From assembly GCA_934636825.1 (NCBI GenBank), contig CAKUBG010000007.1:28749-92748 (forward strand): a stretch of DNA of 64,000 bases, given 5' to 3'. This DNA is from an uncultured bacterium (GTDB lineage: Bacteria > Vulcanimicrobiota > Xenobia > Xenobiales > Xenobiaceae). Both the position numbers and the translations under genes were made by a program. The notes beneath the pieces are model-generated. The model searched no databases and was not told the DNA's origin. It saw nothing but the letters and a program-made list of their open reading frames with translations. Shown here in pieces: positions 41,581 to 51,347 of the stretch (position 1 is its first letter; every line of letters starts with the position of its first letter).

Positions 41581-42843
41581 ATGTCTAACGCATTAGCAAT
41601 GATTATGGCCGGAGGAGGCAGTTCCGGTTTAAGCGTGCTTACCGAAGTGCGCGCCGACGCTGCCGTAGAGTTTGCCGGCAAGTTCTGTTTGATCGACTTC
41701 CCGCTTTCCAATTGCGTCAACTCCGATATTTATAATGTGGCCGTCTTAACTCAATATCGTCCGCAGACTTTAAATACTCATATCGGTACCGGTACTCCTT
41801 GGGATCTCGACCTCAACCAAGGCGGCGTCCATTTGCTGCAGCCTTATCGCGGTGGAGCTTATGGCGATTGGCAAAAAGGTACTGCCGATGCCGTACGCCG
41901 CAACCTCGACTTTGTTATGGAGCAGAGCGAAGAATATGTGCTGATTTTGTCTGGCGATCATATCTATTCTATGGATTATCGCCCCTTGATCAACGCTCAC
42001 ATAGCCAACAATGCCGACGTAACTATTTGTGTGCGCAACGTAAACAGTTTCGACACTCACCGCTATGGTATGCTTTTGGTCAGCAACGATCAGCGCGTTT
42101 ATGGCTATGAAGAAAAGCCCAAGCGTTCGCGCAGTTGCCTGGCCAATATGGGCATTTACGTCTTCCGCAAAGATTTCTTGATTAAAGTCTTAACTGAACA
42201 CAACTTCAACGATTTCGGTCGTGATGTTTTGCCTTACGTAATTGCCAACCATCATCGTGTATTTAGCTACTACTTCCCTGGTTATTGGGCAGATGTAGGC
42301 AACATTCAGTCCTATTGGGAAGCCAACATGAGCCTTTTGGCTGAAGAGCCGGCTTTAGATCTCTATGATGCCGGTTGGGTTATTCACACCCGCTCTATGG
42401 ATCAGGCTCCTGTGCGCGTAGGTTCTATGGCTAAAGTGTCTGATAACATTTTATCTAACGGTTGCCAAGTTGACGGCGAAGTTAGCCACAGCGTAGTTTC
42501 TTCTGGTGTTATTATCGAAGAAGGCGCTGTAGTTAGAAACAGCATTTTAATGCGCAATGTTCACGTAAAAGCCGGTAGTGTAATCGATCGTTGTGTCATC
42601 GATTGTGATTGCGTAATTGGCGAGGGTAGCCAAGTTGGCGTAGGTGAAGACATTGTACCTAATGGTGAAATGCCCGGCATTTTGAATACTGGCTTAACCG
42701 TTATCGGTAAGGGACGCACTTTAGCTCCCGGTACCGTAGTAGGCCGTTCGGTCATTATTCACCCTGTTCACGGAGTGCAGCGTGCTCCGGAAGTAACTGG
42801 AGAAATTGCCAGCGGTGCCAGCGTAGGCGAGGCTGAGCGCTAA
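41581..42843 (+). CDS. Degenerate GlgC paralogue, GlgD-like regulatory subunit
   Basis: This 420-residue protein aligns with the upstream GlgC along its length, including the beta-helix and 'YWADVGNIQSYW'. The nucleotide-binding loop has decayed: 'GGGSSGLSVLTEVRADAAVEFAGKFC' replaces the active Arg with Gly16, Lys with Asp26, and the final Arg with Cys36. 'SGDHIYSMDY' keeps the Asp but not the following Lys. Firmicutes GlgD and plant large subunits show similar decay and act by forming mixed tetramers with the active subunit. The ATG follows GAAGGAGC. Confidence 0.88.
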   Translation: MSNALAMIMAGGGSSGLSVLTEVRADAAVEFAGKFCLIDFPLSNCVNSDIYNVAVLTQYRPQTLNTHIGTGTPWDLDLNQGGVHLLQPYRGGAYGDWQKGTADAVRRNLDFVMEQSEEYVLILSGDHIYSMDYRPLINAHIANNADVTICVRNVNSFDTHRYGMLLVSNDQRVYGYEEKPKRSRSCLANMGIYVFRKDFLIKVLTEHNFNDFGRDVLPYVIANHHRVFSYYFPGYWADVGNIQSYWEANMSLLAEEPALDLYDAGWVIHTRSMDQAPVRVGSMAKVSDNILSNGCQVDGEVSHSVVSSGVIIEEGAVVRNSILMRNVHVKAGSVIDRCVIDCDCVIGEGSQVGVGEDIVPNGEMPGILNTGLTVIGKGRTLAPGTVVGRSVIIHPVHGVQRAPEVTGEIASGASVGEAER

Positions 42844-42892
42844 GCTTCCGCAATTTAGGTTCAGTTTGTTTTTTATAGCAACTGTGCCTGAT

Positions 42893-42942
42893 AAAAAGGC
42901 CGAGCTCCTTCTTTCCGGAAGGAGGCTCGGCCTTTTTTTTGT
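42893..42942. terminator. Bidirectional terminator after the glg pair
   Basis: AAGGCCGAGC-CCTTC pairs with GAAGG-GCTCGGCCTT, with an A-run at 42893 and TTTTTTTT at the right. It also ends the leftward MATE gene. Confidence 0.9.
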
Positions 42943-42962
42943 TTGCCGAAACTAAAGTTTTT

Positions 42963-44414
42963 TTAACTGATCGTTTGTGTGGGCTTAGTTTTTAGTGTGC
43001 CCATAAGGCGGCGTAAAATTACATAATAGACGGTTCCAGAAATCAGGAACGCAAATATTTCCATTACCGGTTGACCACTAATTACACCGAACATACCAAA
43101 GTAGTGGTCGAGCAACAAAGTTATGGATATATTTAAAAGTCCCAAACGAGTGGCTGATAATATAAATGAAGGTTTTCCTAAGCCCATAGCTTGCAAGCCA
43201 TAAGCTATTAAGAAATTGACTACAGTTAAAGGAACACCCAAGCTAGCAATGCGCAAGAATTTGGCGCCCAATTCCACGGTAGCTTTATGATCGATAAAGA
43301 GGGCAATAATACTTTCTGAGAAAAGCCAAGCCCCCAAGACACAAGCAGCGGAAAAGACTAAGCTACAAATCCAAGCAAAACGGCTGATAGCCCACATGCG
43401 CTTGTAATTTTTTGAAGCGTAATTGTAGCCGACCAAAGGCATGTAACCTTGGCAAATGCCCATACTGACATTGATAGGTAGCATATCTATTTTTTTGACA
43501 ATACCAAAAGCTGCTACAGGCACATCTCCATATTGAGCAGATAAGCGCACAATTAAAAAATTGCCTACGCCAGCCAAAAAAGTATTTAAAGCTGAACTTA
43601 TTCCGATAGAAGTTACCGGCACAAAGCAGCGCCAGCGAAAGTGCTTGGGATTGAGAGACATACTCATCTTACCTTGATGACGAAGGCGCAACATTATAAA
43701 AACAAAATAGGCTGCTGCCGTTAAGCTGGAAATTAAAGTAGCTATAGCTACGCCGGTAACATCAAGTTTTAATACAAAGATAAAAATAGGGTCGAGAATA
43801 ATATTTAAGATACCACCCATCATCAAGCCGAAACTGGCTTGTTTAGCGTGACCGTCACTGCGCAGCAAATTAGCTACACCCAAGTTGATCGCTGTAGGAA
43901 TAGCTCCCAGAGTTACTACATAAAACATATATTGGCGGGCATACTCAATAGTATTGGCACTGGCGCCAAGTATATACAATATTTTATCCAAAAAGAGACA
44001 ACTAAAAACAGAATATAGAAAAGCCGTGCCTATAATGGCATAAAAACTGAAAGAGCTGACATGTTTTACTTCTTCCTCTTTACCAACTCCCAATAAACGT
44101 GAAATCACACTGGCTCCGCCCAAGCCGAATAAATTTCCTATAGCATTTAAAGAGTAAAAGAGAGGAAAAGTCAGCGATAGAGCAGCTACCATGTAATGAT
44201 TATTTAATTGGCCGATAAAATAAGTGTCGGCAGCATTGTAGATCATGGTAATCAGCTGACTTAAAATTGTGGGAATAGATAAATTGGCCACAGCTTGAGC
44301 TACGGGCATACGCTCAAAAAGCTCAGTATTAGTAGTTGATTGTGGATGATCTTCGTGATGGTGCGGATGTTGAGGATGATGTAAAGGCATAAAATTAAAA
44401 AAACAAACCATCAC
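42963..44414 (-). CDS. MATE family efflux transporter
   Basis: This 483-residue inner-membrane antiporter has the MATE layout with about twelve hydrophobic segments, beginning with the standard 'LSIPTILSQLITMIYNAADTYFIGQL'. It exports drugs or metabolites using Na+ or H+. The N-terminus carries a His-rich stretch ('HHPQHPHHHEDHP') before the first membrane helix. Two starts are possible, ATG 44414 and ATG 44390; neither has a clear ribosome-binding site. It is monocistronic. Confidence 0.9.
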   Translation of the reverse strand: MMVCFFNFMPLHHPQHPHHHEDHPQSTTNTELFERMPVAQAVANLSIPTILSQLITMIYNAADTYFIGQLNNHYMVAALSLTFPLFYSLNAIGNLFGLGGASVISRLLGVGKEEEVKHVSSFSFYAIIGTAFLYSVFSCLFLDKILYILGASANTIEYARQYMFYVVTLGAIPTAINLGVANLLRSDGHAKQASFGLMMGGILNIILDPIFIFVLKLDVTGVAIATLISSLTAAAYFVFIMLRLRHQGKMSMSLNPKHFRWRCFVPVTSIGISSALNTFLAGVGNFLIVRLSAQYGDVPVAAFGIVKKIDMLPINVSMGICQGYMPLVGYNYASKNYKRMWAISRFAWICSLVFSAACVLGAWLFSESIIALFIDHKATVELGAKFLRIASLGVPLTVVNFLIAYGLQAMGLGKPSFILSATRLGLLNISITLLLDHYFGMFGVISGQPVMEIFAFLISGTVYYVILRRLMGTLKTKPTQTIS

Positions 44415-44500
44415 TATAAAATTGTAGCGTCTATCCTTTTGACGCTACAACTTTATAGTTAATGGCGAACTAGATACCATCTGTGACTAAATATCTGACT

Positions 44501-45853
44501 TTATATGTTTCTATGTATCGCTCGTTTTTGATATTGGCCGCAACCTTGTTTACCGAGGAAGCGTCCACCTTGAATAAGGACTTGTCCGCGTACAATAACC
44601 GTTTCCGGTTTGGCAGAAACTTGACGCCCTTCGTAAGGAGACCAGTCGGCTTTTTCATGCAAGGTGTCGCTAGTAATGGTGTATGGCTCTCGGCTCCAAA
44701 TTACTATATCGGCATCAAAACCTATTTGTAAAGCGCCTTTATTTTTTAAGCCGACAATGCGAGCTGGATTAGTACAGCAAACTTCCACCCAGCGATTTAA
44801 GCTCATATTGGGCAAATCTTTGGTGAGCATAAAGCGAGTTTCTACTGAACTGAGTCCACCGGGCACTTTAAAGAAAGCGTCGGGGCGGTTCTTTTCGGCT
44901 CGTGTAAAGGGGCAATGATCGCTGGAAACAGAGTCTAAAACGCCATCAACCAAAGCTGCCGCTAAAGGCTCTTGCTGACCAGCTTCTCTAATGGGCGGAG
45001 AACAAATAGGCAGCGGGCCCATCTTGGCAAAAATAGAGCTGTCCAAGCACGTGTAATGAGGACAAGTTTCGGCATAAACAACTTGTCCACGCTGACGGGC
45101 TCGCTCAATTTGGGGAAGATCCTCGGCGCAGCTTTGGTGGAAAAGGAAAGTATTAGCTCCGCTTTGCCAAGCAATATCCAAAACGCGGCGCACAGCTTCT
45201 CCCTCAGCCCAAGCTGGACGACACAGAGGATGATTCTGTGGTTCCGTTTTGCCTTCTGAAGCACAGCGGCGAATCAGCTCTTGAATAAAAGGCCAATTTT
45301 CAGCATGAACTAAAGGCAAGCCGCCGTGTTTAGCTATTTCCTTAAAAGAACGATAGAGCTGACCATCATCTAGCGTAAAAGCGTAAGCTGTGTAGTGCTT
45401 AAAAGTAGGGCAGCCAGACGCAACTACCTCGCCAATTTCGTCTAAGCGCTCCATATCGTGAGGCAAAACAGACATATGCAAACTGAAGTCGGTGCAAGCT
45501 TGGGCTTGGGCTTCTTCTCGGCGACGCTTCAAAGCAGCGAGCATGCTTTCTTCAGCTTTGGTTTCCACAAAGTCCATAGTCGTGGTGGTGCCGCCGAAAA
45601 GAGCCGCCTTGGTTCCGGAAGCAAAATTGTCGCTAGTCCAGCAACCGCCCACAAAGTAGCTCATATGAGCATGTACATCTACTCCGCCGGGAGTAACAAG
45701 TTGGCCTTGAGCATCGATAACTAATGTATCTTTGTCAGCCATGAAGCTCAAGTCTTGGCCCAAAGCGCAGATTTTGCCATTATCGGCAGCTAAATCGCCG
45801 TGAAATACCTGGCCATTAGCCACTAAAAGGCCGTTTTTTATAATAAGTTGCAT
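44501..45853 (-). CDS. Dihydropyrimidinase/hydantoinase family amidohydrolase
   Basis: This 450-residue cyclic-amide hydrolase opens dihydropyrimidine or hydantoin rings. The metal site is visible as 'VDVHAHM' (HxH), the carboxylated Lys in 'TFKHYTAYAF' (about residue 147), further His in 'LVHAEN' and 'FHQSCAED', and the catalytic Asp in 'SSDHCPF' (about 312). I chose ATG 45853 (MQLIIKNG) because GGATGGAAAAGG precedes it. No other pyrimidine-catabolism gene is nearby, so the true substrate is open. Confidence 0.9.
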   Translation of the reverse strand: MQLIIKNGLLVANGQVFHGDLAADNGKICALGQDLSFMADKDTLVIDAQGQLVTPGGVDVHAHMSYFVGGCWTSDNFASGTKAALFGGTTTTMDFVETKAEESMLAALKRRREEAQAQACTDFSLHMSVLPHDMERLDEIGEVVASGCPTFKHYTAYAFTLDDGQLYRSFKEIAKHGGLPLVHAENWPFIQELIRRCASEGKTEPQNHPLCRPAWAEGEAVRRVLDIAWQSGANTFLFHQSCAEDLPQIERARQRGQVVYAETCPHYTCLDSSIFAKMGPLPICSPPIREAGQQEPLAAALVDGVLDSVSSDHCPFTRAEKNRPDAFFKVPGGLSSVETRFMLTKDLPNMSLNRWVEVCCTNPARIVGLKNKGALQIGFDADIVIWSREPYTITSDTLHEKADWSPYEGRQVSAKPETVIVRGQVLIQGGRFLGKQGCGQYQKRAIHRNI

Positions 45854-45915
45854 CCTTTTCCATCCTTCAGTTGTGCATTCGAAAAGTGCTTTTCCCAAAA
45901 GTTCTTTGCCAAACA

Positions 45916-45976
45916 AAAAGCGCCTTTCTAATTAAAATGCCGCACAAAGATGGAATTTTATCAAAAAGGCGCTTAG
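45916..45976 (-). terminator. Intrinsic terminator downstream of aspS
   Basis: AAGCGCCTTT (45918-45927) pairs with AAAGGCGCTT (45965-45974). On the minus strand the stem is followed by TTTTGTTT, ending the aspS transcript. Confidence 0.75.
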
Positions 45977-45993
45977 TAATCAGCAGTTAAAAA

Positions 45994-47784
45994 CTACAGA
46001 TCGTATTTTAAGTGGACGAGTTTCATTTGCTCATCGGTAACTACTACGGGAGCACCGGTCATTAAATCGACTCCGTTAGTATTCTTCGGGAAGGCAATAA
46101 CTTCGCGAATAGAAGTTTCACCTACAATAAGAGCTGTTAAGCGGTCGAGGCCCAAAGCGATACCGGCGTGAGGCGGGGCGCCGTAGCCAAAAGCGTTAAG
46201 CAAGAATCCGAATTTCTCTTCAGCTTCTTCAATAGAAAGACCAATGCACTTCAAGATGCGCTCTTGCAAATTACGCTGGTGGATACGCACAGATCCGGAA
46301 GCCAATTCGCAACCATTAAGCACTAAGTCGTAAGCGGCAGCGCGTACTTCCAAAGGCTTGGTTTCGAGCTTGTCCATGTCACAAGGCAAAGGACTGGTGA
46401 AAGGATGGTGCTCAGCTTCGAGGCGATTTTCTTCTTCGTTCCAAGAGAACATGGGGAAGTCGACAATCCAGAGGAACTTGAATTCTTTAGGATCAAGCAA
46501 ATTCAAGTGATTGGCTATATCTAAGCGCACCTTACCTAAAGCTAAGCTGAGCTCTTTGCTAGGGCCTGCAGCCATCACTAAGAGGTCGCCAACTTCGGTG
46601 CCGCTAGCTTGGCAAATTTGCATAGCTTTTTCTTCGCCCAAGAATTTGAGCAAGCTGGATTTGACGCCATCTTCGGTGCGGCTGATAAAGAAGAGACCGG
46701 GCAACTTGGCGGCTATAGCAAAATTCTTGAGCAAGTCTTGCTCTTTGCGAGTAGCTTTACCTTGGCCTTTGACTACAAAGCCTTTAATAGCTTGACCGGC
46801 GTCGATAGCCTGGTCCAAAGCGCCAAAACCTGTTTTACCTACAACGTCAGTTAAATTCTGGATAACCATATCGACGCGCAAATCAGGCTTATCGGAACCA
46901 TATTTTTCGATAGCTTCAGCGTAGGGCATGCGGAGGAGATGCTGAGGAACTGGAATGTCGAGCGTCTTTACAAATAAGTGCTGAATGAGACCTTCGATCA
47001 TATTGAGTACATCGTCGCGCTCGACAAAGGACATTTCCATGTCGATTTGGGTAAACTCGGGCTGTCTATCGGCACGCAAGTCTTCGTCACGGAAGCAGCG
47101 GGCAATTTGGAAATAACGATCCAAACCGCTGACCATGAGCATTTGCTTATAAAGTTGGGGAGACTGAGGCAAAGCATAGAACTTGCCAGGGTTTACACGG
47201 CTGGGTACCAAGTAGTCGCGGGCGCCTTCGGGAGTAGAAGCCATCAAAACAGGAGTTTCGATCTCATAGAAGCCGTTGTTGTCGAAATAGTCGCGAACGG
47301 CTTTAGTGACGCGATGGCGCATAGCTAAGTTGCGTACCATGCGGGGCTTACGCAAATCGAGGTAACGATATTGCATACGCAAGCCTTCGTCGGGAGCCTG
47401 ATCGTCAGAAATGTGGATAGGCAAAGTTTTGCAAGGGTTGAGAATGTGCAACTCTTCCACATTTACTTCGATATCTTTGGTGGGCAAAGTTTCGTTAGTA
47501 GAGGGGACGGCGCGAGGAGCGACTGTACCTACTACGGCAATAACAAATTCGTTGCGTAAATTGCCAGCTTTGTCAAAAACTTCGGGAGTGGCAGATTGAT
47601 TAAATACGCACTGGGTCATGCCGCTGCGGTCGCGCAAATCAACAAAGATCAAACCGCCTAAATCTCGGCGTCTGTCAACCCAGCCCATAAGTACGACTTT
47701 TTGACCTGCGTCTGCCAAGCGCAGGGCGCCGCAGTAGTGGGTGCGTTTCAGACCATTTAAAGGTTCAGGGCTGAATTCGGACAT
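45994..47784 (-). CDS. aspS: Aspartyl-tRNA synthetase
   Basis: This 596-residue class II synthetase of the bacterial type charges tRNA-Asp. It has the N-terminal anticodon-binding OB domain ('KVVLMGWVDRRRDLGGLIFVDLRDR'), class II motif 1 and 2 regions ('YRYLDLRKP', 'IARCFRDEDLRADRQPEFTQID'), the internal GAD domain inserted around 300-420, and motif 3 ('GIALGLDRL'). The length is normal. GAGGAGA lies directly before the ATG. It is not evident whether it also charges tRNA-Asn. Confidence 0.97.
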   Translation of the reverse strand: MSEFSPEPLNGLKRTHYCGALRLADAGQKVVLMGWVDRRRDLGGLIFVDLRDRSGMTQCVFNQSATPEVFDKAGNLRNEFVIAVVGTVAPRAVPSTNETLPTKDIEVNVEELHILNPCKTLPIHISDDQAPDEGLRMQYRYLDLRKPRMVRNLAMRHRVTKAVRDYFDNNGFYEIETPVLMASTPEGARDYLVPSRVNPGKFYALPQSPQLYKQMLMVSGLDRYFQIARCFRDEDLRADRQPEFTQIDMEMSFVERDDVLNMIEGLIQHLFVKTLDIPVPQHLLRMPYAEAIEKYGSDKPDLRVDMVIQNLTDVVGKTGFGALDQAIDAGQAIKGFVVKGQGKATRKEQDLLKNFAIAAKLPGLFFISRTEDGVKSSLLKFLGEEKAMQICQASGTEVGDLLVMAAGPSKELSLALGKVRLDIANHLNLLDPKEFKFLWIVDFPMFSWNEEENRLEAEHHPFTSPLPCDMDKLETKPLEVRAAAYDLVLNGCELASGSVRIHQRNLQERILKCIGLSIEEAEEKFGFLLNAFGYGAPPHAGIALGLDRLTALIVGETSIREVIAFPKNTNGVDLMTGAPVVVTDEQMKLVHLKYDL

Positions 47785-47948
47785 ATTATTCTCCTCTAGC
47801 TGCGCTGTAATATTATGGAAAAGCGACAGCGGTGAAACTTGAAAAACTTTTTACATTAAAAAATGGCTTGCGGTTGCCAAGAATAGCAGCCGAAGCTCCA
47901 ACTTTGCCGAAAGTTCTAAGCTTGGGCTGCTTCTCCTGCGTTTTTTGC

Positions 47949-49034
47949 TTAAAGAGGACGCTCTTCGACAGCTTCAGATACTGCCCAAGCCATACTGTCA
48001 GTCATAAGTTCGTCTAAACCGTTAAAAATTTTTTCTAACGATTTAGCCGGATCTTCTTTTACTATAGAGCGATGAGCTACCTGCCAGGGGGCCCATTGTT
48101 GAGTGTTAAGCACGGCGGTTTTGGGTTCGTATATGGCTACGACCGGCTTTTTTAAAGCGGCAGCTAGGTGGACAGCTCCAGTATCGGGCGTAACTATAAA
48201 ATCTACGCTATTAAACAGGCAGGCCCAAGTGCGGAAACTAAGATCGCCCATAAAGGTAATATTATCGACGGTCATTTTCTCTTGGGGAGCCGTCAAAGCC
48301 AGAGCTTTTTTTAAATCGGCAGCCAACTTGTGCTCGGCTGGGCCATAGGAAATTACCAAATCGCCGCCGCGAGAGGTCATAATTAAACCACTGGCCAAAC
48401 GCACCAAATTGTTGACAGTCCAGCCGCAGCTGAGCCAGTTGTTATGTAATTGCAACAAAACTATAGGACGTTTCCAGTTTTGGTTCATGCGGTGAGAGGC
48501 GGCTTCCTCTTCGGGGCTCAGCTGCAGCGAGAGGGTATCATCTTCGTAGGCTAAACCCATATTTTTGGCCAATTCGCCTAATTGCTGCACTTCGTGGGGA
48601 ATAGGGTGGCCTAGAGCCAGCTCTTTATTTAAATTAACGCCCATGCTGTGAGTTAAATATAGAGCTTTGCACATAATAGCCGTCAATGGACGACTGGGAT
48701 AGAAATATCCCACTCTGTAGGTGGCTCGGGTTGCGTAGGCTAGTTTGTAGGCACAAGTGCGTGGAGCCAAGCAAACGGTAAGATCAGCTTGCATTTGACG
48801 CAATTGCTCTTCCAATTCGCGAGTTGGCTTGCCTTGGTAGGAAATAATTTTATCTACAAAGCTGACATTTTCTAATACAGAAGCTGTGTAAGCGGGCAAA
48901 ACTACAGTAATTTCCGCTTGTGGAGCTCCGGTTCGTAAGGCTTTAAGAAAAGGTGTCGAGAGAATTAAATCGCCTATATGATCCGTTCGAATGACGATTA
49001 TCTTTTTTATTTCCGACCAGGGAATGGCTTTCAT
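47949..49034 (-). CDS. GT9 heptosyltransferase-like protein (copy 1)
   Basis: This 361-residue protein has the GT9 layout. The N-terminal 'IIVIRTDHIGDLILSTPFLKALRTGAP' is the family signature, with Asp at the acceptor site. The C-terminal half contains 'TPDTGAVHLAAALKKPVVAIYEPK', which binds the nucleotide-heptose. It is likely to add a heptose or other sugar to the LPS core. It is the third gene of a leftward three-gene unit with a GT2 enzyme and another GT9. 22 bp separate it from the GT2 stop. Confidence 0.88.
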   Translation of the reverse strand: MKAIPWSEIKKIIVIRTDHIGDLILSTPFLKALRTGAPQAEITVVLPAYTASVLENVSFVDKIISYQGKPTRELEEQLRQMQADLTVCLAPRTCAYKLAYATRATYRVGYFYPSRPLTAIMCKALYLTHSMGVNLNKELALGHPIPHEVQQLGELAKNMGLAYEDDTLSLQLSPEEEAASHRMNQNWKRPIVLLQLHNNWLSCGWTVNNLVRLASGLIMTSRGGDLVISYGPAEHKLAADLKKALALTAPQEKMTVDNITFMGDLSFRTWACLFNSVDFIVTPDTGAVHLAAALKKPVVAIYEPKTAVLNTQQWAPWQVAHRSIVKEDPAKSLEKIFNGLDELMTDSMAWAVSEAVEERPL

Positions 49035-49055
49035 AAATAAAATCCTTACCGCTTT

Positions 49056-49943
49056 CTACTGCTGTCCCATAGCTTCTTTGATGCCACTTACATAGTGATA
49101 TTGGTAGACTATCTCTCTGGCCAGCTTTACTTTGGGGGCCAAAGAATCTAGCCAATTAAGGATAAATTTGTACTTTGTCAAGAAAGATTGAGCTAACATG
49201 GAAAGTGGATTCATGCCCATTTGCAAACAAATGCGCAAATCATGATATTTGCGATAAAAACGCACGGTAGAGTGGCCGGCTAAACGCATGCGTCCCTTTT
49301 GTTCTTCAAAACCTACGGGGTGCCAATGGTAGTTGATGGCTTGGGGGGCGTAATAAATTTTATAACCTGCTTTAAGCAAACGGTAGCCAAGCTCCAAATC
49401 TTCATGGCCATAGCCTTGAAAAGCTAAGTCAAATTTGCCCACTTGAATTAAAATATCGCGCGGCACTGAAGCATTGCCTGTCAAGAAATAATGCCAAGGC
49501 AAAAGCTTGCGAGTGGGCTTATGGCGAGAATGAGCTGCTGGATCCTGAGAAAAGAGTCTGTATTCCTCTAGACTTTTTACTTGAACTTCGTTGCCCACTA
49601 CTGCTTGGCCGGGGTATTGCTCGTGATAGCGAGCGTGAGTAGCTAAAAGATTGGGATCAGCTAAAATATCAGCGTCGGTAAAGAGTACTATCTCACCCTG
49701 GGCATTATCGATACCACGATTGCGAGCACCGCTGCGTCCAGTATTGGGGCCTACTAAAAGGCGTAAATTGGGCGCATTTAAGCTTTGTACATATTCGGCA
49801 GTGCCGTCGGTACTACCAGCATCGCAAAGCAAAATTTCATAGTCATCAGGGTGCATGGTTTGATTGAGTAGAGTAGGCAGCACTTCCCTAAGCTTATCAA
49901 CTCGGTTGTAGGTAGGAATAACTACGCTGATCTTTACGGACAT
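49056..49943 (-). CDS. GT2 family glycosyltransferase
   Basis: This 295-residue enzyme has the GT-A fold: 'VVIPTYNRVDKLREVLPTLL' at the N-terminus, the 'LLCDAGSTDGT' nucleotide motif and the DxD-type 'LFTDADILAD' near residue 91. 'GHEDLELGYRLL' is the usual acceptor-side acidic motif. It has no membrane helix. It is translated with the GT9 genes in one operon, overlapping the upstream one by 10 bases. It probably adds a sugar to LPS core or glycolipid. Confidence 0.9.
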   Translation of the reverse strand: MSVKISVVIPTYNRVDKLREVLPTLLNQTMHPDDYEILLCDAGSTDGTAEYVQSLNAPNLRLLVGPNTGRSGARNRGIDNAQGEIVLFTDADILADPNLLATHARYHEQYPGQAVVGNEVQVKSLEEYRLFSQDPAAHSRHKPTRKLLPWHYFLTGNASVPRDILIQVGKFDLAFQGYGHEDLELGYRLLKAGYKIYYAPQAINYHWHPVGFEEQKGRMRLAGHSTVRFYRKYHDLRICLQMGMNPLSMLAQSFLTKYKFILNWLDSLAPKVKLAREIVYQYHYVSGIKEAMGQQ

Positions 49944-51178
49944 ATTTTTTTACAGGCCTCGTATAAATTTTGGCTCAATGTTTCGTCATCTTGGTTCTTA
50001 TCCTGCTTTACTATCACTTCGCAAGTAGTGCGCCAAGGTTTCCAGCGAATTAAGTTGCGCTCTATATTGTCGGCCGGGAAGAAAACTGCTTCCGGCAACT
50101 TGACGGCAGCGGCAACGTGAGCTGAGCCTCCGTCGGGAGTAACCAAGAAGAGACAATTCTTTAAAAAAGCAGCAAAAATATACAAATCGCCGTTTGAAAA
50201 TACTGGTACGTTCGCTTCTATAGCTGCAATCGAGCTTGATTCCTCGCATTTTTCATCTATTTTATCGCATTTTTCTTCTCTGAGGCTGCGTTGCAAATCT
50301 TGAGCAAAAGCTTCGACCCAAACTCTGTCGCTTGGAGCGCAGGAAAGCACAGGCGTGTAACCTCCTTGGCGCAACTTTTTATACAAAAGGGCGGCACTTT
50401 GCAAAAGTGGCCAATAGGGCGAAAAATGCTCATTCGCAGCGACTGTTTGCGGAGAAGAAGCACCGCTATGAGCTTCGGAAAGTTCGTGTTGTTTGGTTAA
50501 ATTGCTTATTTCTGCGTGCCAACGTGGCATAAGCTGAATAGCGCAAATGCGGCGGCTTTTTAGCTCACTTTCTGCAAGACCGAGAGCTTTGGCCAAAGCC
50601 TGACGCCCTTGAGCCAGTTGTTCTGCGCTTAGCTCCAAAGTTAAATCTGGAAAATCCTCTTCTGTAGGCGTTTTGATACCTAGTTTTTCCAATAATAAGA
50701 AGAAGCGAGCCGTTTGATGAATCTTTTGATTTATATGCGGATTATTGGAAAAAGGCACTCTATAGTTGATTTGCCAAAGCAAGGCCAAGCTCTTCAAAGG
50801 CTGACTCCAGCCGGGGAAAAAGCCGCAGCGTACAGGTATGCCGCTTTGATAAACGGCCGAGAGAGCATAGCCTTTTTCCGTAAAACAGAGTACGGCGTCA
50901 AAATGGCCCTTTTGCAAAGTTGCTGTCAGTTCAGCCTTAAAACCCGGCTCTTTGGGATTAAAAGCTATAGTTTGGGCTGTTCCGGCAAAAACTGGCGCTC
51001 CCAGCCGAGAAGCGATCACTAATATTTCACTTTGAGGGCAAGCTTTAACTAAAAAACGTATAGCGGGTAAAGATAAAATACTATCGCCCAAACCGTCCAA
51101 AACTACGACGGCTATGCGTTGGGCACTAACTAAAGGTGAATTTGCTTGCAAATATGGACTACAATTATGTTCCGACAT
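49934..51178 (-). CDS. GT9 heptosyltransferase-like protein (copy 2), elongated
   Basis: This 414-residue GT9 member has 'AVVVLDGLGDSILSLPAIRFLVKACP' at the N-terminus and 'LVTPDGGSAHVAAAVKLPEAVFFPAD' at the C-terminus. An insert of about 70 Ser/Glu-rich residues (about 200-320 region with 'KCDKIDEKCEESSS') makes it longer than the usual 350. The N-terminal Asp and C-terminal nucleotide region are consistent with a heptosyltransferase. It is the first of the leftward LPS-type operon. Substrate unknown. Confidence 0.85.
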   Translation of the reverse strand: MSEHNCSPYLQANSPLVSAQRIAVVVLDGLGDSILSLPAIRFLVKACPQSEILVIASRLGAPVFAGTAQTIAFNPKEPGFKAELTATLQKGHFDAVLCFTEKGYALSAVYQSGIPVRCGFFPGWSQPLKSLALLWQINYRVPFSNNPHINQKIHQTARFFLLLEKLGIKTPTEEDFPDLTLELSAEQLAQGRQALAKALGLAESELKSRRICAIQLMPRWHAEISNLTKQHELSEAHSGASSPQTVAANEHFSPYWPLLQSAALLYKKLRQGGYTPVLSCAPSDRVWVEAFAQDLQRSLREEKCDKIDEKCEESSSIAAIEANVPVFSNGDLYIFAAFLKNCLFLVTPDGGSAHVAAAVKLPEAVFFPADNIERNLIRWKPWRTTCEVIVKQDKNQDDETLSQNLYEACKKICP

Positions 51179-51347
51179 AATGTATTCATTTTGGGGCTGT
51201 GGTTATTTCTCCCTTTTGCTATGATCCTCAATATAAAAAGTTTAGCCCTCAATTTAAAAAGCAGGTAGTAAAGCTAAGTCTATAAAATAAGCTTTCCGCT
51301 TCAATGTTTAGTAAAATATTTGTCCCTCAAAGTGAAATGTTAATATA
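51179..51347. other. Divergent AT-rich intergenic region
   Basis: It separates the leftward glycosyltransferase operon from the rightward GT39-like gene. Several TATA-like stretches occur (e.g. TATAAAATA near 51281), but I cannot assign a promoter pair. No hairpin stands out. Confidence 0.35.
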
